DNA from: Thiotrichaceae bacterium
Lineage (GTDB): Bacteria > Pseudomonadota > Gammaproteobacteria > SZUA-229
NCBI GenBank assembly: GCA_002746365.1
Contig: NVWZ01000004.1
Span: 65,093-74,628 of the forward strand
Direction: 5' to 3'
Length of the DNA: 9,536 nt
The notes under the pieces were generated by a model. That model was not told where the DNA came from, made no database searches, and saw only the letters and a list, made by a program, of their open reading frames with translations. Every line of letters begins with the position of its first letter. The stretch's first letter is position 1. Position numbers and translations under genes: made by a program. Positions 1-7,800 of this stretch are shown in pieces.

Positions 1-1202
1 AAGTGCGCAGCGAGCTATCCCGGATTCCCGGGGTGAAAGCCTTCGCCTCCCCGGTATCTATTATTGGTGGTCAGCGTGGTGAGCCACTGCAGTTTGTGTT
101 GAAGGGCCCCAACCTGAACAAAGTGGCGGCACTTTCACAAGAACTGACAGAGCGCCTGCAAACCATTCCGGTAATCGGCAACCTGGATACCAACCTGCAG
201 CTGGATATGCCGCAGGTAACACTGAAGCTGGACAGAGAAAAAGCGCGTAATGTGGGGCTCGATACCCTGACTATCGGCAATACGCTGAGAGTGCTGGTCG
301 GTGGTCTGGATGTGGCGAAGTATAACGATGATCCCGGTGATGGCGAGCGTTATAACATCCGGCTGCAATCATCAACCTTGCTCAAACATCCTGAAGACCT
401 GTACCGCATCTTTTTACGAAACCGTAGTGGCGACATGGTCAGGCTGGATACTGTTGCTCATCTGGAGTCGAAACTGGGCGCGGCCACCATCGGACGTTAT
501 AAATTACAGTATGCGGCTACATTTTATGCCACGCCAACCATCCCGGAAGGTGATGCCGCCGAGATTGTGATTAATGAAGCTAAAAAATTCATGCCCACCG
601 GTTATCAGATCGAACTTATCGGTCGTGCCAAAGAGTTTAAAAAAACCGTGGGTTACATCCTGTTCGCCTTTGCCACTGGCCTGATACTGGTATACATGAC
701 ACTGGCCAGCCAGTTTAATTCTTTTATCCAGCCATTGATCGTGATGACCGCTCAACCACTGGCGATTGTCGGCGGTGTTTTTGGTTTATGGCTGATGGGT
801 TATTCGCTGAATATTTATTCGATGATCGGCATGGTATTACTGGTTGGTCTTGTCGCCAAAAATTCCATCTTACTGATTGATCTGACCAACCAGTTACGTA
901 AACAGGGCAAAGGCATCAACGAAGCGCTGCTCGAAGCCTGCCCGATCCGAATGCGCCCGGTATTGATGACATCACTAACCGTCATCATTTCCATGTTACC
1001 TGCGGCCATGGGTACCGGTGCCGGTTCTGACACGAATGCCCCGTTGGCGGTGGCGGTTATCGGCGGTATGGTTAGTTCAACCCTGTTAACGCTGATCGTT
1101 GTGCCTGCGGTTTATTCACTGGTTGAGAATGGGCTGATACATTTACAGCATTGGAGCGATAAAAAACAGAAGAATAAATCAACGAAAGAAATCATGAATT
1201 AA
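1..1202 (+). CDS. RND efflux permease, C-terminal part (5' end outside window)
   Basis: This is the C-terminal ~400 residues of an inner-membrane proton-driven drug exporter of the RND superfamily (HAE1/AcrB type). Family members are about 1030-1050 residues, so roughly 630 residues lie upstream. The reading frame is open to the window edge, so the GTG at position 3 is an internal codon rather than a start. Counting from that codon, residues 1-210 are the second periplasmic porter/docking portion. From about 213 to 375 come TM8-TM12. TM10 carries the conserved lysine-asparagine pair (K286-N287 in GLVAKNSILLID), equivalent to the proton-relay lysine K940 of AcrB. The segment PIRMRPVLMT (314-323) and the glycine-rich stretch before TM12 are typical of the family. 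The protein ends in a short basic, probably cytoplasmic tail and stops at TAA (1200-1202). Substrates cannot be read from the sequence. The adaptor gene is probably upstream, outside the window. Confidence 0.95.
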   Translation, partial: VRSELSRIPGVKAFASPVSIIGGQRGEPLQFVLKGPNLNKVAALSQELTERLQTIPVIGNLDTNLQLDMPQVTLKLDREKARNVGLDTLTIGNTLRVLVGGLDVAKYNDDPGDGERYNIRLQSSTLLKHPEDLYRIFLRNRSGDMVRLDTVAHLESKLGAATIGRYKLQYAATFYATPTIPEGDAAEIVINEAKKFMPTGYQIELIGRAKEFKKTVGYILFAFATGLILVYMTLASQFNSFIQPLIVMTAQPLAIVGGVFGLWLMGYSLNIYSMIGMVLLVGLVAKNSILLIDLTNQLRKQGKGINEALLEACPIRMRPVLMTSLTVIISMLPAAMGTGAGSDTNAPLAVAVIGGMVSSTLLTLIVVPAVYSLVENGLIHLQHWSDKKQKNKSTKEIMN

Positions 1203-1331
1203 TAGATGATCACATAAGCTTTGCTCATCTTGCGATGAATTCTACCCATATACCACAGTGGGATTCATAATGGCTGGAAGAGGTTTTGATTTTAGCTAAA
1301 TAATTTCCCGGGGTATTCTAGTCGAATCATT
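1203..1331 (+). promoter_or_regulatory. Intergenic leader of the lipid-transport operon; weak promoter candidate
   Basis: This 129-base gap separates the efflux permease from the STAS-MlaE gene and is the only place a promoter for the four-gene operon could sit outside coding sequence. The best -10-like hexamer is CATAAT at 1266-1271 (5 of 6 matches to TATAAT), but the hexamer 17 bases upstream (TACCCA, 1243-1248) is a poor -35. AATAAT at 1299-1304 is a second -10-like hexamer, also without a good -35. No strong ribosome binding site precedes the ATG at 1332; the nearest purine-rich run (CGGGGT, about 1309-1314) is too far away. The imperfect hairpin just after the upstream stop codon (AGATGA 1204-1209, TCATCT 1225-1230) lacks a T-tract. 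Read-through from the efflux gene is therefore possible. Confidence 0.22.
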
Positions 1332-2477
1332 ATGAGAAATAACGCTAACAAATCAGTAGTCATAGTAGAGAAAGAAGATAATACCTCTTTGCTTAGATGT
1401 AATGGCGCATGGACGCTTAAAAATATTACTGAGATTACATCAGTCCTTCAATCTATTTTTCAAACAACAGATAAAAAAAGCAACATAAACTTCGATATTT
1501 CGGCTGTAGATGAATTTGATAGTGCCGGCATAATTCTGCTTTTACATACTGTAAAAATATTTAAAGTTAATAGTAATAATGTAAACATAAGTGGTGTCAG
1601 TAACTCACAGGAAAAAATGTTAGCGATGTTTCGAGGCGAAGAGGAAAGTGCTGACACATCGATAACTAAAAGATATTTTTTTCTCAACATACTTAAAACC
1701 GTTGGTAAAAATACTGTGTCAGTGCTTCGTGACATCGTGCAGTTCATAGCATTTCTAGGCGAGAGCATCGCCTCTCTTGGTCATTACATCCTGCACCCAT
1801 CATCGATCAGGTTCAAAGCAATCATAAAAAATATTGAAGAAGCTGGTGTCAGGGCGTTGCCCATAGTGGCGGTAACTTCTTTTTTGATCGGTGTCGTTAT
1901 AGCCTATCAGAGCGCAGTTCAACTGGAAAAATTTGGAGCGAACCTTTTTATTGTCGATATGATAGCGATTTCTGTAACAAGGGAACTTGCTCCCTTGATT
2001 ACGGCCATCGTGGTGGCAGGAAGAAGTGGGTCATCCTACACGGCACAAATCGGTGTTATGAAAATAACCGAAGAGATCGATGCGATGAAAACAATGAGTT
2101 TTGATCCCTTTCGATTTTTGGTTTTACCCAGAATTATCGCCTTGATGATAGCGATGCCGTTGATGATATTTTTTGCGGATATCTTTGGAATTTGTGGCGG
2201 TATGTTTATAGCAGAAATAAAGTTGAACCTTTCATATGCAGAATTCATTAATCGATTACAGAACGTGCTGGAAACCAAACATCTATGGGTCGGAATAATC
2301 AAGGCGCCGTTTTTTGCTTTTTTAATTGCAACTGTCGGGTGTTTCCGTGGGTTTCAGGTCTCATACAGTACAGAGAGTATTGGTCGATATACTACGATCA
2401 GTGTGGTCAACGCTATTTTTCTGGTCATCGCATGTGATGCTGTATTCTCCGTCTTTTTAACGGAGTTAGGTATTTGA
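1332..2477 (+). CDS. STAS-MlaE fusion: lipid ABC transporter permease
   Basis: Inner-membrane permease subunit of an MCE-type phospholipid ABC transporter, 381 residues. Residues about 8-105 form a STAS-like domain (MlaB/anti-sigma-factor-antagonist fold) with the motif D63-S64-A65-G66, the position that is a regulatory Ser/Thr in many STAS proteins. Residues about 140-381 are the MlaE permease domain, including the family signature ELAPLITAIVVAGRSGSS (218-235), the EEIDAM element (247-252) thought to contact the ATPase, and CFRGFQ (337-342). Four to six hydrophobic segments are visible (around 177-193, 208-230, 265-290, 322-337 and 355-378). In E. coli, MlaB is a separate protein that stabilises the MlaF ATPase; here the equivalent domain is fused to the permease, an arrangement known in other proteobacteria. 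ATG 1332 was chosen because it precedes the STAS domain, though it lacks a clear Shine-Dalgarno sequence. The gene is A+T rich compared with the efflux genes. Confidence 0.92.
   Translation: MRNNANKSVVIVEKEDNTSLLRCNGAWTLKNITEITSVLQSIFQTTDKKSNINFDISAVDEFDSAGIILLLHTVKIFKVNSNNVNISGVSNSQEKMLAMFRGEEESADTSITKRYFFLNILKTVGKNTVSVLRDIVQFIAFLGESIASLGHYILHPSSIRFKAIIKNIEEAGVRALPIVAVTSFLIGVVIAYQSAVQLEKFGANLFIVDMIAISVTRELAPLITAIVVAGRSGSSYTAQIGVMKITEEIDAMKTMSFDPFRFLVLPRIIALMIAMPLMIFFADIFGICGGMFIAEIKLNLSYAEFINRLQNVLETKHLWVGIIKAPFFAFLIATVGCFRGFQVSYSTESIGRYTTISVVNAIFLVIACDAVFSVFLTELGI
2462..2476 (+). promoter_or_regulatory. Shine-Dalgarno and TTG start for the MlaF-type ATPase, inside the end of the permease gene
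   Basis: GGAG at 2462-2465 lies 8 bases before TTG 2474-2476, and the TTG overlaps the permease stop codon TGA 2475-2477 as TTGA. This geometry suggests translational coupling and favours TTG over the in-frame ATG at 2495. Starting at 2495 would drop seven residues (KNIVIN after the initiator) that look like the first beta strand of the ABC domain. Confidence 0.6.
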
Positions 2478-3235
2478 AAAATATTGTTATCAATATGAAA
2501 GATATCGTAACAAGGTTTGGTGACAACCTGGTGCATGATCGTGTGAGTCTTACTATAAATGAAGCTGAGATTTATGGCTTACTCGGCGGTAGCGGATCAG
2601 GTAAATCATCTCTTCTTAAAGAGATGATTATGCTTCTTCGTCCACAAAGCGGAAGTATTCAGGTGCTTGGTAAGGACGTGTTAAATATAAGTTTAATAGA
2701 AGCAGAAGAGCTGAAACAAAAGTGGGGTGTTCTTTTTCAGTCAGGCGCTCTTTTTTCATCATTAACGGTGGCTGAAAATATTGGCATCGCGCTTAAGGAG
2801 CATACTGACCTTACTAAAGACTTCATCGACGTAATAGTCAGAGCCAAAATAAACATGGTAGGGCTTCCCAGGTACGCAGCAAAACTCTATCCGGCAGAAT
2901 TGAGTGGAGGGATGGTTAAGCGGGCATCGCTAGCAAGAGCGCTGGCGATGGATCCGAAGATCCTTTTCCTGGATGAACCTACGTCAGGCCTGGATCCGGT
3001 AGGTGCGGAGGAGTTTGATCAATTGATACTCGGCCTGAGAGATCTTTTAGGTTTTACCGTGGTTATGGTTACGCATGATCTTGACTCTATCTGGAATATT
3101 GTTGATCGATTTTGCGTTTTAGGTGATCATAAAATTGTTGCACAAGGAACACTTGATGAAGTAATAAAAATAAACCATCCCGTTATTGAGGGATTCTTCA
3201 AAGGGGCCAGAGGCTCGATAAGAGGCAGGATGTAA
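2474..3235 (+). CDS. MlaF-type ABC transporter ATPase
   Basis: Cytoplasmic ATP-hydrolysing subunit that powers the lipid transporter, 253 residues, close to the usual 260-270 of MlaF proteins. All nucleotide-binding motifs are intact: Walker A GGSGSGKS (38-45), Q-loop Q89 in LFQSGALF, ABC signature LSGGM (143-147), Walker B ILFLDEP (163-169), D-loop SGLDP (171-175) and switch histidine H201 in THD. Methionine after LSGG and the following KRASLARAL are characteristic of the MlaF/Ttg2A subfamily, where LSGGM replaces the usual LSGGQ. The FQSGALFSSLTVAENI stretch is also typical. The start is probably TTG 2474, overlapping the permease stop and preceded by GGAG. The MCE gene follows after one base. 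The lipid species and the direction of transport cannot be told from the sequence. Confidence 0.94.
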   Translation: MKNIVINMKDIVTRFGDNLVHDRVSLTINEAEIYGLLGGSGSGKSSLLKEMIMLLRPQSGSIQVLGKDVLNISLIEAEELKQKWGVLFQSGALFSSLTVAENIGIALKEHTDLTKDFIDVIVRAKINMVGLPRYAAKLYPAELSGGMVKRASLARALAMDPKILFLDEPTSGLDPVGAEEFDQLILGLRDLLGFTVVMVTHDLDSIWNIVDRFCVLGDHKIVAQGTLDEVIKINHPVIEGFFKGARGSIRGRM

Positions 3236-3236
3236 A

Positions 3237-4130
3237 ATGGAGAGCCGTGTAAATTATATTATTGTTGGTATATTTGTCGTTTTGTTTAGTATAGGGCTTG
3301 CAGGGTTTGTGTTTTGGCTGGAAAAATACGGTACGCAGGAGGATTTTAAATACTATATGACGTATATGAAAGAATCCGTCTCGGGTTTGAGTCTCGATGC
3401 TTCAGTAAAGTATCGAGGTGTTGACGTGGGCATAGTGAAGAACATAAGAATAAACCCTGAAAATAGTGAAGAGGTAGAACTCTTACTCAGAGTTAAAAAA
3501 GAAACGCCAATCAAAGAGGATATGTTTATCATACTGAAATTCTACGGCCTTACTGGTCTTGCCTTCATCGAGATAGAAGGCGGAAGTAAAACATCACCGC
3601 TTTTAAAATCGCAAGACGGTGAGATATCAATCATTAAATCGGCACCATCAATTTATACCAGGCTAAACGAATCCTTACCTGACATTGCGCAAAAATTATC
3701 ACTTGCGCTTGGCAAGATAAATGTTTTGTTAAATGAAGAAAATTTAACAAATATCCGTGAATCAATCGATAATATAAAAGAGATTTCTCTGTACGTAAAA
3801 AACTACAAAGATGATATAGATACACTGCTAGTAAGAGGTATCGTTATGGAGGCTAAAGTTATATCGTCATTCGATAAAGTGGCTGATGCTGCCGATGAAG
3901 TGAAATTTGTAGCAAGTGATATTGAAAAGAGTCTTCAGAGAGGTGATTATAATATCAAGGAGATGAGTTCACCTACATTTGAACAGACAAATGAACTATT
4001 AGATGAATTAAAAGCGTTGGCAGCTGAACTAGAAGAGGTCGTTTTATCTTTACAAAGAAATCCGCGTGACCTTTTTCTTAAACAGACAACGCCAAAGCTA
4101 GGGCCAGGGGAAGCAGCAAATGAAGAGTAG
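3237..4130 (+). CDS. MlaD-like MCE-domain protein with long helical tail
   Basis: Periplasmic lipid-binding subunit anchored in the inner membrane, 297 residues. One transmembrane helix spans about residues 7-28 and has no signal-cleavage site, so the bulk is periplasmic. A single MCE domain covers about 36-136, including the conserved core G50-L51-S52 and VKYRGVDVGIVKNI (57-70), and YGLTGLAFIEIEGG (103-116), where the pore-loop region of the ring-forming MCE domain is expected. Residues about 140-275 are rich in charged and aliphatic residues with no clear beta pattern, so they are probably helical. The C-terminus has the motif RNPRDLFLKQ (274-283) followed by GPGE, seen at the end of many MCE proteins. 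E. coli MlaD (~183 residues) lacks such a long tail. A good Shine-Dalgarno AGGA (3227-3230) sits 6 bases before ATG 3237. By homology it should form a hexameric ring on the permease. Confidence 0.9.
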   Translation: MESRVNYIIVGIFVVLFSIGLAGFVFWLEKYGTQEDFKYYMTYMKESVSGLSLDASVKYRGVDVGIVKNIRINPENSEEVELLLRVKKETPIKEDMFIILKFYGLTGLAFIEIEGGSKTSPLLKSQDGEISIIKSAPSIYTRLNESLPDIAQKLSLALGKINVLLNEENLTNIRESIDNIKEISLYVKNYKDDIDTLLVRGIVMEAKVISSFDKVADAADEVKFVASDIEKSLQRGDYNIKEMSSPTFEQTNELLDELKALAAELEEVVLSLQRNPRDLFLKQTTPKLGPGEAANEE

Positions 4131-4737
4131 ACGTGTATTTTTAATAATATTTATTCTGTCCACGATAGTTGCAGGGTGTGTTACAAACTCGGTTCCTGCA
4201 ATTAATTTATATACGATTGATGTTTCTTGCGAGGTGGCAACACCTTCGGAGAAAAACACTAAAATCTCAAAGGTTCTCAAGGTGTCAAAGCCAAAAAGTA
4301 CAGCCGCAATAATGAGCCGGCATATTCTCTATCAAGAAAACGAGTTTGAACAATATCCGTATGCGCACAGCAAATGGAGTGATACACCAAACAAAATGCT
4401 GACTAACTTGTTTATCTCTTGTATCAGTAAAAATTCGGTCTTTAAATCGGTGTTGCCATCACACTCAAAAGGCAGGGCTGACCTCTTGCTGGAAAGTACG
4501 TTATTGGCATTTCATCATCATATTAATCCTGATGGAAGCTCAGACGGTAGAGTGAGAATTGAATTTTATTTGATAGACTCTGTAAGTGGTGAGGTTGTAG
4601 CTGCTAAAGAATTTGTGTATAAGGCCAGCGCAAAGACGTTTGATGTTAACGGTGGAGTCAGTGCACTCAATGATGCATCTATTTCGGTAGCCTTAAGTTT
4701 ATCTCAGTGGTTATCTTCTTTAGGGCACCTCTATTAA
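4120..4737 (+). CDS. ABC-type transport auxiliary lipoprotein (PqiC/DUF330-like)
   Basis: Predicted lipoprotein of 205 residues. The signal peptide has basic residues K2, R4 and R5, a hydrophobic core (6-16) and a lipobox V17-A18-G19-C20. Residue +2 is Val rather than Asp, which by the usual enterobacterial rule sends it to the outer membrane. The mature part fits the ABC_trans_aux (PF03886) pattern: INLYTIDV near the start, ILYQENEFEQYPYAHSKW (69-86) followed by TP and a helical segment, then beta-rich sequence around 120-170. Such proteins (PqiC in the Pqi system) partner MCE proteins. Position in the operon agrees: the ATG lies inside the end of the MCE gene (11-base overlap) with AGGGGA at 4106-4111 as ribosome binding site. 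Inference: outer-membrane-side partner of the MCE protein. An unusual histidine run H132-H134 lies in FHHHINPDG. Confidence 0.85.
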   Translation: MKSRRVFLIIFILSTIVAGCVTNSVPAINLYTIDVSCEVATPSEKNTKISKVLKVSKPKSTAAIMSRHILYQENEFEQYPYAHSKWSDTPNKMLTNLFISCISKNSVFKSVLPSHSKGRADLLLESTLLAFHHHINPDGSSDGRVRIEFYLIDSVSGEVVAAKEFVYKASAKTFDVNGGVSALNDASISVALSLSQWLSSLGHLY

Positions 4738-4830
4738 TTCGTGAAAAAACATTTAACAAAAACAGGTAAAGAAAAAGTTGAGTGAAAGCGGTATTTCTGT
4801 ACAGACTTATAGCTTTAGCGCGGCGATAAT
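4738..4830. other. Convergent intergenic gap without a clear terminator
   Basis: These 93 bases separate the stop codons of two converging operons. They are A+T rich on the left (4741-4780). A weak inverted pair, AAAGC 4785-4789 and GCTTT 4812-4816, encloses the perfect 8-base palindrome CTGTACAG at 4797-4804. Neither strand has a G+C-rich stem followed directly by a T-run, so no intrinsic terminator is called. Transcripts from the two sides may overlap or end by another mechanism. Confidence 0.5.
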
Positions 4831-7800
4831 TTATGCCTCATCAATTCGGGTTTTACCTAACTTGAACCACAGCGCATAAAGCGCAGGCACGAATAGTAAC
4901 GTGATCACCGTGCCCACAGCTACACCGCCGATGAGCACATAGGCCAACGGTCCCCAGAAACTGTCATGAGTGAGCGGTACAAAGGCAAACACGGCAGCAA
5001 GTGCAGTCAGTATCACAGGACGCGCTCGTCGTACAGCGGCTTCAACCACGGCTGACCAGGGTTCCATACCTTCTTCAAAATTATCTTGCACCTGCTGAGT
5101 CAGAATCATTGTGTTGCGCATCAGGATGCCTGCCAGGCCGATAAGCCCCAGCAACGCGACGAAACCAAAGGGTTGATTGAAGAGTAGCAAGGCAATAACA
5201 GCGCCTATGAGTCCCAGCGGGGCTGTGGCTACTACCATAAAGGTTCCGGAGAAGGAGCGCATCTGTAGCATTATGAAAATAAGCATGAGTGCTACCATCA
5301 ATGGCTGCAGCTTTTGAATAGAAGCATCCGCTTTGTCAGATTGTTCAATTGAACCACCGATGTCTATGCGGTAACCCTGGGGTAGTTGGTCGCGTACCGA
5401 TTCTAGCTGTTTCCAGATAGCCATGGTCACGTCGGGGGGCTGTGCGCCCTGGACGTCCGCATTCACCGCAAGGGAGCGTTCACGATTGTAGCGCTTGATT
5501 ACCGGTTCTTCATAGTTCACTTCTAAGGTGCCGAGTTGTGTGAGTGGGATAATGTGTCCATCCTGTGTTTTGATCTCGATGTTTTCTGGCAGAGGGTTGG
5601 TGGCTCGCAGACCGCGCGCACGGACCTCTACGGTACGGATATCCTGACGCACTTCGGTGACCGGCACGCCATCAAGCTGAAACTGTAGCTGTTGTGCGAC
5701 ATCACGCGGGGTAAGTCCCATCAAACGCAGACGCTCACTATCCATTACCAGATGTAGTACCGGGACGCGTTCATCCCATTCCAGATGTGCATCGACTGTG
5801 TTTGGGTGGGCGGCCATTACTTCTCGCACCTTATGTGCGATCTTACGTAACTTTATCGGGTCGGCACCGATGACTCGGTAACTTACAGGCCAGATGACGG
5901 GTGGCCCAAAAAGCAGCCGGGTGACACGTACCCGAGCTTCCGGGAATTGTCCATCATCAATATGGCGCTGTAATTCAGCCATGATTTTATTGCGTGCCTC
6001 CTCATTCTTACCGATGGCAATAATTTTGGCAAAAGCCGGGTCGGGTTGCTCCGGGTTTGCGGATATGAAAAAACGCGGTGCCCCCGCTCCTACATAGGCT
6101 GACAGAGTTTTTACCTCCGGCATTTTAGTCAGAATGTTTTCGATTTTTCTGGTTGTGGCATCGGTTGTTGTTATAGCGCTGCCTTGAGGAAGGTAAATGT
6201 CGACCAGCACTTCGGGCCGGTCGGAGCTGGGGAAAAACTGCTTTTGTACCAGTGTCGCCATACCGACGATAGCTAATATCAGCAGGCCTATAGTGATGGC
6301 TACCACCGTTTTACGATAACGTACGCAGTTGGTAATAAGTGAACGTAACTTTTGATAGAGAGGTGTCTGGTACAAAGTGTTGCCTGAGCTATCCACATGT
6401 GTATGGGCCTTGAAATCGGGAAGCATCTTCACGCCAAGATAAGGCGTGAAAATTACTGCTACCAGCCAGGAAATTATTAGCGCGTAAGCAAGTACCCAAA
6501 AGATATTGCCGGCGTATTCCCCCACACCTGACTGAGCAAAACCAATAGGGACAAAACCTGCCACAGTAACCAGGGTGCCGAACAGCATGGGCGCGGCAGT
6601 GACATTCCAGGCGTGGCTGGCGGCGCGCACCCGATCCCAACCTTCTTCCATCTTTACGATCATCATTTCGATAGCAATGATGGCATCGTCGACCAGTAGA
6701 CCCAGAGCGATAATGAGCGCCCCTAGCGTGATGCGATCAAGATTCACGCCCGTTATTTTCATTAACAGGAATGTCAATCCCAGAGTGAGTGGTACGGCGA
6801 TGCCCACTATTAGCCCCGCCTTTAAGCCGATGGCGAGAATGCTCACGAATACGACCACGGCTACGGCGACCAGAAACTTTATCTGAAAAAGATTAACTGC
6901 CGCAGTGATGGCATCTGTTTGATTGGTCAGGGGCGATAAATTCATGCCCAGTGGCATGCGGTCTTGCTCATTGGTGATGAATGTCCCCAGGCGCTTACCG
7001 AAAGCAAGACCATTTTCACCCTTTTGCATAACGACGCCAAGCAGTATGGCATCCTGACCGTGCGCTCGTACCAGATAACTTGGCGGATCTTCGTAACCGC
7101 GCCGGATGGTCGCCAGGTCTGACAACCGTAACAGGCGATCACCTACGCGAATGGGAACAGCGGCAAGTTGTTCCGGGTCTGATAAGTCAGCATCGACCCG
7201 CAAATACACCCGTGGACCAGCCAGGTCGATAAAACCCGCTGGTATGAGCCGGTTATTGTCTTCGATGGCATCAAAGATTAGCTGCGGCGAAATCCCCAGA
7301 TTTGTCAGGCGTGCCACATCAAACTCGACAAAAACACGTTCGCTACGCTCACCCAAGAGCAGTGCCTTGTGTACACCTTTCACCTGTTGCAATCGGTCAC
7401 GAATAGCTTCAGCTTCTCGTGTTAGCTCGCGCATTGGTAGTCCCGGTGCGGTAACGGCAATGAGCGAGAAGTAAACATCGGAAAAATCATCATTGACGAT
7501 GGGGCCGATTACCCCTTTGGGTAAACGTGGGGCTTCGTCCTGCATGCGCTTTCGTACTTGATATAACAGATCGGGAATTTTATCACTGGGTGTGTAGTCC
7601 TGAAATTCGACCTGAAGATCAGCGCGGCCGGGTCGAATAGTGGTTTCAATGCGATAGAGGTATTCGACTTCCTGAATGCGTTTTTCCAGCCGGTCGACCA
7701 CCTGTTGCTGGAGTTCTTCTGGTGTTGCGCCAGGCCACACAACCGATACCACCATAATCCTTACGGTAAAGGCCGGATCCTCGGCGCGCCCGAGTGATGA

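Noticed and set aside
3..5. GTG as the true start of the first efflux permease
   Set aside because: The frame is open to the window edge and the encoded protein begins in the middle of the second periplasmic domain, so it is the internal part of a longer gene and not a half-size protein.
1204..1230. Imperfect hairpin AGATGA...TCATCT just after the first efflux gene, considered as a terminator
   Set aside because: The stem is only 6 perfect pairs with mismatches below, is not G+C rich, and is followed by TTGCG rather than a T-run.
1286..1319. TTGATT (1286-1291) and TATTCT (1314-1319) as a promoter for the lipid-transport operon
   Set aside because: The 22-base spacing is too long for a standard sigma-70 promoter.
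2495..2497. ATG as alternative start of the ATPase gene
   Set aside because: It lacks a Shine-Dalgarno sequence and would remove part of the first beta strand; TTG 2474 has GGAG at proper spacing and overlaps the upstream stop.
4785..4816. AAAGC/GCTTT inverted pair enclosing CTGTACAG, considered as a bidirectional terminator
   Set aside because: Five-base arms, a long loop and no immediate T-tract on either strand; on the minus strand a T-rich run occurs only about 8 bases later.
6575..6886. 103-codon open frame on the + strand
   Set aside because: Antisense shadow of permease transmembrane segments; no ribosome binding site and no recognisable family.
7106..7474. 122-codon open frame on the + strand
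   Set aside because: It lies antisense inside the RND permease, whose protein sequence is clearly conserved; the translated product is arginine/serine-rich with no domain-like pattern.
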